Shown piece after piece: positions 37,601-46,591 of a stretch of 64,000 nucleotides of DNA. Positions within the stretch are counted from its first letter, which is position 1. Each line of letters opens with the position of its first letter. The translations under genes were made by a program, and so were the position numbers. This DNA comes from an uncultured Bacteroidota bacterium (GTDB lineage: Bacteria > Bacteroidota > Bacteroidia > UKL13-3): the NCBI GenBank assembly GCA_903910445.1, contig CAIVZR010000006.1:66127-130126 (forward strand). Reading direction: 5' to 3'. Under the pieces are notes generated by a model. The model ran no database searches. It had not been told where the DNA came from and was given only the letters and a program-made list of their open reading frames with translations.

Positions 37601-37830
37601 TTTATTGAATATGAATTTGCACAGGAGTCGCTGCTAATACTTGGAGGAGAAAGGTAAAAGGTAGTAGCCAGATCTGTGCAACGTGTATAGGCTATTATTG
37701 TTATTTCAAAGGTATCGTTCCCTAAGTTTCTCCAGCGGGTTTCGGAACCAAAAATAGAACTAGCATTCGCAGCTTTTGTGCTAAGAATAAGAATTGAAAC
37801 TAAAAGAAATAAGTAAATGATGTTTTTCAT
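34639..37830 (-). CDS. Giant secreted protein with Ig/PKD-like repeats and type IX sorting domain (paralogue 1)
   Basis: The 1063-residue protein has a signal peptide (MKNIIYLFLLVSILILSTKAANA). Its N-terminal module of ~400 residues belongs to a Bacteroidota-specific secreted family (FGSETRWRNLGNDTFEITIIAYTRC; GFNLNPTNGDLLFRSMQVQISVIK). About six Ig/PKD-like domains of ~75 residues follow, each with a YKWYANG or YSWYENN core. The type A sorting domain is LNIHPNPAKDAITVNG ... IYFIKVETEVKKWIKE. Many cysteines in the N-module suggest disulfides. It is probably a surface adhesin or structural protein. It lies 62 nt downstream of a paralogue sharing a nearly gap-free ~880-bp segment. Confidence 0.78.
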   Translation of the reverse strand: MKNIIYLFLLVSILILSTKAANASSIFGSETRWRNLGNDTFEITIIAYTRCTDLATTFYLSPPSISSDSCANSYSINMGAPLDSTYIDLTPVCKTQQSPCVISGGNGNSSAAVPVGYVKVSWRYKIYLGGQYANCCWYKIRWQFCCRHSNITTGAADSVFTNDAWMNRCIQNNSPIFTNDPLVTKCTSQDVVYNNGAIDTENDSISYRLAPLVTGSYTSPWSYAYPITCLGGNNPNPNTFPPTGFNLNPTNGDLLFRSMQVQISVIKIEAIEWRKINGVSKIIGRTSREIQFITYQSCNNKLPSILGPFAYEACAGKQLCITINTTDQDLTDTTQLLSNALIAIPGSTWNVVDTVKHAIGTFCWTPSDSQISTLPYYFDAIVKDNHCPLKGVNSRAFSIIVKPSPNYSTTITHLSGNQWKFEATPTGTFTNVSYEWYVPKLIGAGLPNQVFAVSQIAYYNFTRYGKYIIRSKMYNNTSCFAEKFDTIDVYCATPLELISTNDSTICIGNAISISTTSITGSAPFTYKWYANGVLTDTTQTITVSPVINTSYRVVVVSGDSCAYTNKDTVNILVDTSSLVVQPISDKRICRGTQITITPIIIGSQIQSFYRWYFNGVIINASKTLVHRPQVSGVYVFEVQSKGNCFVNLRDTFNVFVDTNSISLNSMKDTIVCKGASVSFTPNIKNGKSPYHYQWYSNGVLIDSLSSITIIVNNSQQYQVRVISSDSCHSVAYDTVMVIADTSRLLMQTLSDTSFCEGSMTQIIPQVLSGTLPIQYSWYENNSLISTKDTLQIIPTKASSYILKSVSSDACYNTLYDTVHVNFLPKTLTVQTTRDTTICFNTPYTFKAILSGGNTYNYSWCPVGKSCSTLPNPVYTFDTTTKVYLEITSNAICTEVYRDSITIHVFPQSRITITAKDQTINKNQSTILKAGNGSGFVWYGNSIAQNWGDSIEVNPMLTNTYKVIGKNIYGCTDSAQITITVTHVGIDNQNVINSTLNIHPNPAKDAITVNGYQNQYYYEIDNIFGQQVLRGELTSNSTLIDIHSLPAGIYFIKVETEVKKWIKE
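34885..35770 (-). repeat. Duplicated segment, copy A (partner 38148-39033)
   Basis: This stretch of the first giant gene aligns with 38148-39033 at a constant offset of 3263 bp at both ends. It encodes the last Ig-like domains up to just before the sorting domain. Shared landmarks include GNTYNYSWCPVGKSC and TEVYRD. Outside it the two genes diverge much more. Confidence 0.75.
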
Positions 37831-37892
37831 TTTGAGTTTCTTTAGGATTATAGTTGCAAATAGGGATAATATTTTCTCATAAAAATAGCACT

Positions 37893-40592
37893 TTATAGTT
37901 TCACAAACTTACGAACTTCATTCCCAACGCGTATAAAATATATTCCAGGTTCTAAAGTACGAATATCAATATTGGTCTCCAATTTATCTAATTGGCCTTC
38001 AATTAAAATTTGTGATAAGCTATTCATTATCATAAATGTATAATTTTTCGTATCTGTTAATTTACAATTCACAACTAATATATCTTTCGCCGGATTAGGA
38101 TGAATATTTAATTTACTGCTTTCTGCATTTTTATTATCAATTCCTACATAGGTAACTGTGATGGTAATTTGTGCAGAGTCGGTGCATCCATAGATATTAT
38201 TGCCAATAACCTTATATGTACTTGTGATTATTGGGTTTACCTCTATAGAGTCGCCCCAATTTTGTTTGATGCTATTACCACTCCATACAAAGCCACTGCC
38301 ATTACTTGCTTTAACAATAGTGCTTTGGTTTTTATTAATCGTTAGATTTTTAGCAGAGAGCGTTATTGGGCTTTTGGGAAATATATGGATGGTTATCGTA
38401 TCTCGATAAACTTCTGTGCAAATTGCATTCGAAGTAATTTCTAAATAAACTTTTGTTGTGGTATCAAAACTATAAACTGGGTTGGGTAAGGTACTGCAAC
38501 TTTTTCCTACTGGGCACCAGGAGTAATTATACGTATTGCCACCACTCACTAAAGAGGTTAATGTGATTGAATTACCAGAACAAATTGAAGTGTCATTTTG
38601 ATGTTTTACTACTAAGGTTTTTGGTAAGAAATTTACATCAACAGTATCATATACCGTATTATAGCAAGCATCAGAAGAAACTGATTTCAAAATGTATCTA
38701 CTTGCTTTCGTTGGTATAATCTTTAAAGTATCCTTCGTGCTTATCAGGGTATTGTTCTCATACCATGAATATTGAATTGGCAAAGTACCCGAAAGCACGC
38801 TCGGTATAATATGAGTCATCGCTCCATCACAAAAAGTAGTATCCCTCAACGATTGCATTATTAAATATGAAGTATCGGCACTGATCATCACCGAATCGTA
38901 AGCCATACTGTGGCAGCTATCGCTTGAGGTGACTTCCACTTTATACTGCTGTGAATGGTTTACACTTATTGTAATGCTCGATATTGTATCGATAAGTAAT
39001 CCATTTTCATACCATCGGTATTGATAGGGCGCCTGACCATTTAATGCTACTGTACTTATTGTAATGCTGGCGTTTTTACATATCACCGTATCATGGGTGG
39101 TAACAATTTGAAGTGGTGGTGGTAATGAATAATACACTGTATCGTAATGCGTAAGTAAGCAACCGGCATTGCTCACCAAATATTTAAAAATATACGTCCC
39201 CGTTGAATCCATCGTATATCGAATGGAATCTTGATTTTTATATGTAATCTTTAACGCACCTTGGTAAAATACTTGCCATTGGGTGGACTTATTTAGAAGC
39301 GGTTTATTAAGCATTCCTGTAATATCATATTCATAACAGGAAACACGTTTTATTTGAGTGGTAATTATTGGAGGGGCACTTACAGTTATTTTAAATGTAT
39401 AAATACTAGACCCATAAACAGGGCAATGATCATCCTGTAACTTCATATTGAAAGTATATGGTTGTGTCCTTATGAGCGAAGAGTCGGTGGACCAACAAAA
39501 TTTACCTCTTTGTAACCGAGGGTTAGAAGTAGAAAGAATACTAAAGGTGGAGTTAGGTATTTGAGATGCACTGTCGATAAGCAATGAGGTATTGTCGGAA
39601 AGATTGGCATCATGAGTTCCAATTTCAAAACAAAGCTGCTCTCCTGCGCAAACTTCATAATTTAAGGGCGTGGTAATAAAGGGAGTTGAATTCCCACTAA
39701 CATTAAATACAGTAAGGACAAGATCCCGAAAAGTAATTCCAACAATTGTATAAACTCCGTTAATCTTCCTCCATTCGTTTATACCAAATTTAATGACCGT
39801 TACTTGTATTTGCATGGGGCGAAAAATTATTTCTCCAGTAATAGGGTTCAAATTAAAACCTGACGGAGGATTCGACAATGGGTTTGGAGAATTTCCGCCA
39901 TAACATGTAAGTGGATAATTTTTACTCCAAGGAGAATTATAGTATCCATCCAAGGGTTCAGCCATAAAGTAAGATAAAGAATCATGATCAACATCAATAG
40001 CACCTATATTATAAAAAACATCTTGCCCTCCAAATTTTAAAATTAATGGGTCACTATTAAATTTAGGGGAGGTATTATTATTACATCTACTATACCATGA
40101 ATTTATTTCTAATACCTGATCTGCAAAACCTGTAGTAATATTGGTGCTTCTTGCTGCTTGAATCCAATTCGCTTTTAACCAACAACAGTTGGCAGGTATG
40201 TTACCTATATAATAATGGTATAGACTTGTATACTTTTCTACACCTACTGGTATCTGTGAGGTACCTTGCCCATTACCTCCAGACATCGGACAAGGCTTCT
40301 GTTGGCTTGCACATACTGGAGTTATATCTACTACTTTTGATGATATAAATTTATACAGAAATGTAATGCTGGATGAACAGGAATCTGTTGTAAGTCTTGG
40401 TGGGACTTCAGTCATAGAAACTGCACCCCCAGTGCATTGTCTATAAGCTGAAACTGTAACTTCTATAGAGTCGCTGCCAATACTTTTGAAATGTAGCTCT
40501 GCTCCAAGTAAATGATTAGACATGCCAAGTTTAGGAAGCGCTAAGGCAACTAAAAAGTAAAAGCTGAGTATCCACTGGTTTTTTCTATTCAT
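37893..40592 (-). CDS. Giant secreted protein with Ig/PKD-like repeats and type IX sorting domain (paralogue 2)
   Basis: The start is placed at ATG 40592, where a signal peptide begins (MNRKNQWILSFYFLVALALP); the upstream 19 codons are unlikely. The 899-residue protein shows the same order as its neighbour: the family N-module (SNHLLGAELHFKSIGSDSIEVTVSAYRQC), fewer Ig-like repeats, and a C-terminal sorting domain (LNIHPNPAKDILVVNC ... IYFIRVGNEVRKFVKL). The N-modules and sorting domains differ clearly from paralogue 1, whereas the middle repeats are close to identical. Surface exposed; the ligand is unknown. Confidence 0.78.
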   Translation of the reverse strand: MNRKNQWILSFYFLVALALPKLGMSNHLLGAELHFKSIGSDSIEVTVSAYRQCTGGAVSMTEVPPRLTTDSCSSSITFLYKFISSKVVDITPVCASQQKPCPMSGGNGQGTSQIPVGVEKYTSLYHYYIGNIPANCCWLKANWIQAARSTNITTGFADQVLEINSWYSRCNNNTSPKFNSDPLILKFGGQDVFYNIGAIDVDHDSLSYFMAEPLDGYYNSPWSKNYPLTCYGGNSPNPLSNPPSGFNLNPITGEIIFRPMQIQVTVIKFGINEWRKINGVYTIVGITFRDLVLTVFNVSGNSTPFITTPLNYEVCAGEQLCFEIGTHDANLSDNTSLLIDSASQIPNSTFSILSTSNPRLQRGKFCWSTDSSLIRTQPYTFNMKLQDDHCPVYGSSIYTFKITVSAPPIITTQIKRVSCYEYDITGMLNKPLLNKSTQWQVFYQGALKITYKNQDSIRYTMDSTGTYIFKYLVSNAGCLLTHYDTVYYSLPPPLQIVTTHDTVICKNASITISTVALNGQAPYQYRWYENGLLIDTISSITISVNHSQQYKVEVTSSDSCHSMAYDSVMISADTSYLIMQSLRDTTFCDGAMTHIIPSVLSGTLPIQYSWYENNTLISTKDTLKIIPTKASRYILKSVSSDACYNTVYDTVDVNFLPKTLVVKHQNDTSICSGNSITLTSLVSGGNTYNYSWCPVGKSCSTLPNPVYSFDTTTKVYLEITSNAICTEVYRDTITIHIFPKSPITLSAKNLTINKNQSTIVKASNGSGFVWSGNSIKQNWGDSIEVNPIITSTYKVIGNNIYGCTDSAQITITVTYVGIDNKNAESSKLNIHPNPAKDILVVNCKLTDTKNYTFMIMNSLSQILIEGQLDKLETNIDIRTLEPGIYFIRVGNEVRKFVKL
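38148..39033 (-). repeat. Duplicated segment, copy B (partner 34885-35770)
   Basis: This is the second copy of the segment shared by the tandem giant genes. The constant offset indicates few or balanced gaps, consistent with recent duplication or gene conversion. Confidence 0.75.
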
Positions 40593-41018
40593 GCTTCTTA
40601 AACAAGGAAATTGAAAAAGGTTGCAATAATTAATCCATGCACGTTGCATAAAAATGCCCTGATGGTAACCTGGAAACTGAATGATAAAGCTGTTCTTGTT
40701 AACTAGGTACTTCTATTGAATTTCATGCAGCTTGAAAAAAGTCGTAACAGAAAATTTAGTAGTGAAACTCATAAAACCGGGTAGGCTATTTATTGATTGA
40801 AATTCACCCTATTTTGTACAATAAAATGGAAATTTTTTAGCTTTTGTATTTTATTTATTTACTAAATAATTCAATGGTGGCGGCAATTTCAGGAAATTGT
40901 ATGATATATTGAACGACTAAAAAAATACTTCGATTATTTTCGGTTTTCATTTGTTTAGTATTCGTTTTCGTCTTTATCTTCGCTTATCTATCCACAGAAA
41001 CGGGTAATCAAAACTATT
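40593..41018. other. Intergenic region of about 425 bp between divergent genes
   Basis: Only the promoter at 40950-40982 is recognisable. AT-rich, with no open frame of note and no RNA gene seen. Confidence 0.4.
40950..40982 (+). promoter_or_regulatory. Promoter of the repeat protein gene at 41019
   Basis: TTTG at 40950-40953 and TATCTTCG at 40975-40982 are separated by 21 nt. The leader would be about 32 nt. Confidence 0.6.
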
Positions 41019-42029
41019 ATGACAACTTTAACTTCAATGCATAAAAATATGGAGTTCGGCTCCAAATTGCATTCCAATCGAATCATTTTCAAGAAGCAAC
41101 ATTCTATTTTCTCACCATTGGTGTCTGATGATGAACGCATCTTGTTTGAAGCCTCACACAAAGACCATTCATCAGTTTGGTTTTACTTCCTAAAACTGTT
41201 TTTCTTTACCATTGTTGCTTTATCTACTATTTGGGCTTTAGGGCAATCACCTTTACCTACGGTTACCAAAACTACTTATGTACCGAACATTTCAAAAAAT
41301 GCGATTTCGGTTGAGTACGCTGCGAATTCGGCCACCATTGGTGTGGAACAACTCAATGATTTAAAACCTGGAGATCGCGTGCGCGTTTATAATGATGCAA
41401 AAGATTTCTACGATGCAACAGTTGTATGTATACGCGGAAATTATTTCACCATTGAAGGTTTATCTCAGGAAGTATTTGGAACATCCATTTTTGTTTATGG
41501 TAAAGAAGTGTACAATTTCAAAACTATAGATTACGATGCGGTAGGAATGATGAATTATAGCAATTTAAAGAAATTGTCGAAGCTGGAAGAAGCCCAACAA
41601 CAACAAATTGCATCGTTGCAAAATGAAGTGGTTGATTTAAAGCTAACCATGAAAGAGATGCTATTGATTATGCAAGAGCAAAATATTCAAATGACTGCAA
41701 TACAAGCTACTCTTTCATCACAAGTAGCTTTCAATAATAATGCTGAAGCCGATGCAAGAGGTACCCGATTTATTCCAAATGTATATCGCAAAGCGAGCGC
41801 AGTGACCTATGCTGCTAATAGTGCAACCATCACTATCGAAAAACTTGATGATATCAAACCTGGTGATATGATCAGAATCTACAATAAGAACAATCAATCC
41901 TATGAAACTACGGTGGCGGCCGTAAATGGGAATTGCATTACCATCGAACAAGTTCCACAAGAATTGTTTGGTGAAAATGTATTCGTGTATGGAAAAGAAG
42001 TAAGCGACCTACGTAGTGTAGGCTTATAG
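41019..42029 (+). CDS. Membrane protein with two copies of an S74-linker-like beta domain
   Basis: The 336-residue protein has one membrane helix (WFYFLKLFFFTIVALSTIWAL, about 54-74). Two related ~75-residue domains follow, around residues 95-170 and 255-335. Each contains YAANSATI, KPGD(R/M)(V/I)R(V/I)YN, a second strand pair and a closing FVYGKEV. A coiled coil (KLSKLEEAQQQQIASLQNEVVDLK, ~185-235) lies between them. The VYGKEV ... YDAVGMMNYSNLKKL stretch resembles the region before and inside intramolecular-chaperone (peptidase S74) tails of Bacteroidota surface proteins, but the catalytic part is missing. Met7 could be the start. Function unknown; topology suggests a periplasmic trimeric or dimeric stalk. 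Confidence 0.6.
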   Translation: MTTLTSMHKNMEFGSKLHSNRIIFKKQHSIFSPLVSDDERILFEASHKDHSSVWFYFLKLFFFTIVALSTIWALGQSPLPTVTKTTYVPNISKNAISVEYAANSATIGVEQLNDLKPGDRVRVYNDAKDFYDATVVCIRGNYFTIEGLSQEVFGTSIFVYGKEVYNFKTIDYDAVGMMNYSNLKKLSKLEEAQQQQIASLQNEVVDLKLTMKEMLLIMQEQNIQMTAIQATLSSQVAFNNNAEADARGTRFIPNVYRKASAVTYAANSATITIEKLDDIKPGDMIRIYNKNNQSYETTVAAVNGNCITIEQVPQELFGENVFVYGKEVSDLRSVGL

Positions 42030-42049
42030 TCCATCGGTGGATATATTTT

Positions 42050-42086
42050 AACGCGGCAGGATAATTATCCTGCCGCGTTTTTTTAT
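42050..42086 (+). terminator. Rho-independent terminator
   Basis: A 15-bp perfect inverted repeat (42050-42064 with 42065-42079, GC-rich core CGCGGCAGG) is followed by a T run. It closes the gene ending at 42029. Confidence 0.9.
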
Positions 42087-42188
42087 GCCCTTTATTCTCA
42101 ATGCCATCAGCCTTTGAAAATAAGTCTGCACTTTTAATCCACAACCGCCTTTCATTCCAAGGGCTTTTCTTAAATTGCCTACGTTTTC

Positions 42189-43910
42189 ATGGAAAATCAT
42201 TTCATTGTTTCTGCACGTAAGTACCGCCCTGCCACCTTTGATACGGTGGTTGGTCAAGAACATATCACCACTACTTTAAAAAATGCCATCACCAATAATC
42301 AATTGGCGCAAGCATTTTTATTTTGTGGACCGAGGGGTGTAGGTAAAACTACTTGTGCCAGAATCTTGGCCAAAACAATTAATTGCACCCAGCGCACCGC
42401 CGATTGTGAACCATGTAATGAATGTGAGAGTTGTACTTCATTTAATCAAAGTACCTCTTTCAATATTTACGAAATGGATGCTGCTAGTAATAGCGGAGTT
42501 GATGATATGCGCGCCCTCGTTGAGCAAGTGCGTGTACCTCCACAAGGAAGCAAATACAAGGTATACATTATTGATGAGGTTCACATGCTCAGTCAATCGG
42601 CCTTCAATGCCTTCCTAAAAACGCTAGAGGAGCCACCTCCTTATGCCATTTTTATTTTAGCAACAACCGAGAAACATAAAATCATTCCAACCATCCTTTC
42701 ACGTTGTCAGATTTTTGATTTCAAACGTATTCGGGTAGTCGATATTTCTAACCATTTGAAATATATCGCTACAAAAGAGGGAATCAATTACGATGAACAA
42801 GGATTACACATTATCGCTCAAAAGGCGGATGGCGCTTTGCGTGATGCACTCTCTATATTCGATCAAACATCTTCCTTCACCAATCAAAATATCACTTATC
42901 AAAATGTAATTGAGAACTTAAACGTACTCGACTATGATTACTTTTTTAAGATGATGGATGCCATAGGTTCATTCCAAATTGCCAATACATTATTAATATA
43001 TAATGATGTGATGCGCAAAGGATTCGACGGACATCAGTTTGTGGTAGGGTTAAGCGAACATATTCGCAACCTGATGGTATGTAAGGACCCCAATACCATT
43101 CCATTATTGGAAGTGGTGGAGACGGTGGCCAACAAATACCGAAATCAAGCGGATGCCTTCCCTGGCATACAACTCCTAAGATATTTAGGCGTTCTCAACG
43201 ATTGTGATACACACTATAAAGATGCACGCAATCAGCGACTGCATGTAGAACTCGCACTGATGCGACTGGCCTACCTTAGCGCTCCTAAAACAGAGGATGC
43301 GGATAAAAAAAAAATAGCTAACCCCACGGTTGTCGCTCCGATTGAAATAGTTAAAGACGAATTAAAACCTTCTGCAGCACCTTCACTCAATGTAGTTACT
43401 AAAACCGATTCGGTGCCAAAACCTAGTGCTGGCGGTGGATTGAAGCTAGGTTCGTTTAGTGGTATCAAGGATAGCATTGTACCTGAAACCAAAGAGCAAA
43501 AGGAAGAACTGCAAGAAGAGATCCTAGAAGCTGGACCAATTACAGAAACATTGGCGAAAGATACATTTCAAAATTTTCTTCAATCTTTAATAAATAACGG
43601 TAAGAACGCGGTTCATTTCATTTTAACCAGAAGCATCCAAAAATGGAATCCTGATAATAATGAACTGCAAATAATCATACCGATGGATTATTATCATGCC
43701 GATGAAATTATCAACTACAAAACAGATATTCAGTCATTTTTCAAGAAAACCATCAAACGTGGAGTGAACCTCATCATCGAACAAGGTGATAAAATTAACC
43801 TTGAAGAACGAAAGATATTTACTGGTAGAGACAAACTCGAGTTCATGCTTAACCAAAATCCAGATCTAAAAATATTAATGGAACGATTGGGTTTAGATTT
43901 AATGTTTTAA
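42189..43910 (+). CDS. dnaX: DNA polymerase III gamma/tau subunit
   Basis: The 573-residue clamp-loader ATPase shows Walker A GPRGVGKTT near residue 45, a four-cysteine zinc module (CTQRTADCEPCNECESC), Walker B YIIDEVHML and the SRC sensor ILSRCQIFDF. Residues ~365-450 are a charged linker, and the C-terminal part is a tau-like extension. It assembles with HolB and HolA to load the clamp on DNA. A glycosyltransferase gene follows by 17 nt. Confidence 0.93.
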   Translation: MENHFIVSARKYRPATFDTVVGQEHITTTLKNAITNNQLAQAFLFCGPRGVGKTTCARILAKTINCTQRTADCEPCNECESCTSFNQSTSFNIYEMDAASNSGVDDMRALVEQVRVPPQGSKYKVYIIDEVHMLSQSAFNAFLKTLEEPPPYAIFILATTEKHKIIPTILSRCQIFDFKRIRVVDISNHLKYIATKEGINYDEQGLHIIAQKADGALRDALSIFDQTSSFTNQNITYQNVIENLNVLDYDYFFKMMDAIGSFQIANTLLIYNDVMRKGFDGHQFVVGLSEHIRNLMVCKDPNTIPLLEVVETVANKYRNQADAFPGIQLLRYLGVLNDCDTHYKDARNQRLHVELALMRLAYLSAPKTEDADKKKIANPTVVAPIEIVKDELKPSAAPSLNVVTKTDSVPKPSAGGGLKLGSFSGIKDSIVPETKEQKEELQEEILEAGPITETLAKDTFQNFLQSLINNGKNAVHFILTRSIQKWNPDNNELQIIIPMDYYHADEIINYKTDIQSFFKKTIKRGVNLIIEQGDKINLEERKIFTGRDKLEFMLNQNPDLKILMERLGLDLMF

Positions 43911-43927
43911 CGTATCTTTTCACCATC

Positions 43928-44695
43928 ATGTCGGCCAAGGTAAGTATCGTCACCGTAGTGTTTAATGGAGCAAAAGCAATGGAAGCCACGATTAAAAGTG
44001 TGCTCAATCAAAGCTATTCCCCCATCGAATATATTATTGTAGATGGAGGAAGCTCCGATGGAACCCAGGCCATCATTGAAAAATACTCCAATCATATTGC
44101 TAAATATATTTCAGAGAAAGATACTGGTATTTATGATGCCATGAACAAAGGGGTGAAGATGGCCACTGGTGAATGGGTAAACTTTATGAATTGTGGAGAT
44201 ACCTTTCACGATAATAAAATCGTTCAAAATATATTCGAGAAAAACCGAGATGGATTCGATTTTATCTATGGAGATTATATTGCCGATTATTCTCACAAAG
44301 GACAGCGACTCATTAAAGCTTCCTTGCCTCAGCCACCACACCAAATGGTGCTCTCCCATCAAAGTGTATTTGCCCGTACTGCAGCGCTTCTAAAATTTCC
44401 TTTCGATACCCAATACCGAATTAGTGCCGACTTGAAATTTTATGAACAATGCTGGCATCATGAACTTAAATTTCACTATTTCCCACAAGTCATTTCTATT
44501 CGCTCCCACGCCGGATTAAGTGAAGTAAATCGAAGCCTGGCTTTCAAGGAAACAGAACAGGTATTATTCGAGTTTTATGATCACGATAAAATAAAACGGC
44601 TGATGCAGCGTATTAAGGTGATGCACCTTATAAAACATGGCGCTAAGAAAATATTGCCCGCTTTCTTACAACGAATTTATCGCCGTAATTTGTAA
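43928..44695 (+). CDS. Glycosyltransferase family 2
   Basis: The 255-residue protein has the GT-A fold start KVSIVTVVFNGAKAMEATIKSV, the nucleotide-sugar acid motif VDGGSSDGT, and the metal or acceptor region MNCGDTFHD. The size is typical of WcaA-like enzymes building surface polysaccharides on the cytosolic face. A variant -7 element TATCTTTT (43913-43920) ends 7 nt before the ATG. It opens a four-gene glycan cluster. The sugar specificity cannot be read. Confidence 0.87.
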   Translation: MSAKVSIVTVVFNGAKAMEATIKSVLNQSYSPIEYIIVDGGSSDGTQAIIEKYSNHIAKYISEKDTGIYDAMNKGVKMATGEWVNFMNCGDTFHDNKIVQNIFEKNRDGFDFIYGDYIADYSHKGQRLIKASLPQPPHQMVLSHQSVFARTAALLKFPFDTQYRISADLKFYEQCWHHELKFHYFPQVISIRSHAGLSEVNRSLAFKETEQVLFEFYDHDKIKRLMQRIKVMHLIKHGAKKILPAFLQRIYRRNL

Positions 44696-44708
44696 AAAAT
44701 CAATTGCT

Positions 44709-44716
44709 TATTTTCG
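44709..44716 (+). promoter_or_regulatory. -7 element before the family 4 glycosyltransferase
   Basis: TATTTTCG lies 18 nt before the TTG start at 44735. TTTG at 44689-44692 is a possible -33 element, but the 16-nt spacer is short. Confidence 0.4.
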
Positions 44717-44734
44717 CACCCAAAAATTAATCAT

Positions 44735-45781
44735 TTGCGAATCGCGTTCCTTCTCCCCTCTTTGGCAAAAACTGCCCCTATTATTGTGGCAGCCAATATC
44801 ATTAAGCATATCAAAGATGCTTGTGAGAAGGTGGAAGTATTTTATTTCAAAAACGAAATAGGCATAGACCCTGGTGTCCCTTGTCATTTAATTAGCTTTG
44901 GAACTCCCCATTCTTTCGAGGAGTTTGATGTGCTTCATACACATATGTTTAAGCCCGATATGTATGTGCTACGCCATAGGAAACAAATAAAATGTCGCAC
45001 CGTGAGCACCATCCATAGCTTTATTCGCCATGATGTATTTAATAATTATAGTTTCCCAAAAAACTTATTAATTACACAAAGTTGGTATAATGCTTTACGT
45101 AAGCATGATGTATTGGTATGTCTAACCCAAACCATGAAGGCCTACTACGCTGATCGCTATCCAGGCATGACAATTAAAGTGGTAAATAATGGAATTAGCC
45201 CCGATACTTATCATGAATCACTTTCAACTAAAGAAAAACAAGAACTGATAACGATAAAGGAGAAATATAAAATTATAGGCACCTCGTCCTTGCTAACCAA
45301 ACTCAAAGGGTTGGAAATTATTATACCTTTCTTACAAAAACATTCTAACTATGTGTGGTATGCACCTGGGGCTGGTAATTTTGCAAAAGTATTAAAACGA
45401 TATGCTACTCGTGCTGGCGTTGCCGATCGTTGTTATTTCCCTGGTTATAAAAGCAATATTTCTGCGTTCTATACTTGGTTCGACATATTTGCCTTTCCAT
45501 CGCGCAATGAAGGATTCGGGCTTAGTTTGGCAGAGGCCGCCTACTATAAACGCCCCATCGTATGCAGTAATATTCCGGTTTTTAAGGAGCTCTTTAATTC
45601 AGAGGAGGTGGCTTTCTTTGATTTGGATGATACCAATTCTTTCTCGGAAGCCGTTGAGAAATTGGAAAAAAACCCCGAGTATTACGGCAAGAACGCAGAG
45701 GCAAGAATGCAGAAAAATTATACTTCAACCAAAATGGCTGAAGGCTATTTAAAAATTTATCAAGAACTCATTAGCGAATGA
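44735..45781 (+). CDS. Glycosyltransferase family 4 (GT-B)
   Basis: The start appears to be TTG (MRIAFLLPSLAKTAPIIVA), because the N-terminal Rossmann strand begins exactly there. The 348-residue protein has the GT-B two-domain form. The acceptor domain contains LHTHMFKPD. The C-domain has VVNNGISPDTYH, the glycine-rich YAPGAGNF and the E-x7-E motif in PSRNEGFGLSLAEAAYY. It builds surface glycans with its neighbours. The next gene overlaps its stop (ATGA). Confidence 0.87.
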   Translation: MRIAFLLPSLAKTAPIIVAANIIKHIKDACEKVEVFYFKNEIGIDPGVPCHLISFGTPHSFEEFDVLHTHMFKPDMYVLRHRKQIKCRTVSTIHSFIRHDVFNNYSFPKNLLITQSWYNALRKHDVLVCLTQTMKAYYADRYPGMTIKVVNNGISPDTYHESLSTKEKQELITIKEKYKIIGTSSLLTKLKGLEIIIPFLQKHSNYVWYAPGAGNFAKVLKRYATRAGVADRCYFPGYKSNISAFYTWFDIFAFPSRNEGFGLSLAEAAYYKRPIVCSNIPVFKELFNSEEVAFFDLDDTNSFSEAVEKLEKNPEYYGKNAEARMQKNYTSTKMAEGYLKIYQELISE

Positions 45782-46539
45782 ATCCAGTAAGCATCCTTAT
45801 TTCAATTGTTTCATACAATCATGAATCTTTTATTCTCGCTAATCTTCGCTCAAATGAAAATTTCATTCCCGAAAATATAAAAGTAATAATTACCGATTTG
45901 GCAAAAAATGATTCATTTAAAAATGAATTGAAAGCCTTGAATTTACCCAACCTTATTTACCATACCAATAAAGAAACCTATGGTTATGGAAAAAATAATA
46001 ATATCGCATTCAGAACCTATGCCCATACCTCCGATATTTTTGTGGTATGCAATCCGGATGTAGTAGTGAACTTCAATGATTTCAACACTTTCATCTCAAA
46101 TACCAATTGGACGAATCATTTGATAACCTGCAAAACAGAAATCCCGGGAGGAATTAAAAACAATAATATTCGCCGATTCTTCAATCCCATTATTTGGATG
46201 GGTTCCTTCTTGAAAGTACTCGACTTCAACTACTGGTATTATGGCAATCAGCTCGATAAAGTAGTGAGATTTGATTGGTGTAATGGGGCATTCATGGTAT
46301 TTGACAGTGAGGCTTATAAAAAATTAAATGGGTTCGATGAAGGGTATTTTATGTATATCGAAGACACCGATATTTGCTATCGTTGTGACAAATTAAAAAT
46401 TGATAAATTGTTTTACCCTACTTTCGTGATCCAGCATTTTGCTCAACGTCGCAGTAGTGCTATTTTTAATAAACATTTTATTTGGATGCTGCGAAGTGTA
46501 ATGCGCTATTATTGGAAATTATACACTGGCAAAATGTAA
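45778..46539 (+). CDS. Glycosyltransferase family 2 (rhamnosyltransferase-like)
   Basis: The 253-residue protein starts with SILISIVSYNHESFILANL. The sugar-nucleotide region is CNPDVVVN in place of a strict DxD. A catalytic-base motif GFDEGYFMYIEDTDICYR follows, as in WbbL-type rhamnosyltransferases. It is coupled to the preceding gene by ATGA overlap. It probably adds a deoxysugar; dTDP-sugar supply by rfbB in the same window fits but does not prove this. Confidence 0.82.
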   Translation: MNPVSILISIVSYNHESFILANLRSNENFIPENIKVIITDLAKNDSFKNELKALNLPNLIYHTNKETYGYGKNNNIAFRTYAHTSDIFVVCNPDVVVNFNDFNTFISNTNWTNHLITCKTEIPGGIKNNNIRRFFNPIIWMGSFLKVLDFNYWYYGNQLDKVVRFDWCNGAFMVFDSEAYKKLNGFDEGYFMYIEDTDICYRCDKLKIDKLFYPTFVIQHFAQRRSSAIFNKHFIWMLRSVMRYYWKLYTGKM

Positions 46540-46591
46540 TGAGAGTCATCAAACTTATACCCATACTATTCGATAAAAAACAATCACGAAA

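Noticed and set aside
40593-40649. 19-codon extension of the second giant type IX protein.
   Set aside because: It would precede the signal peptide; the peptide start at 40592 is normal.
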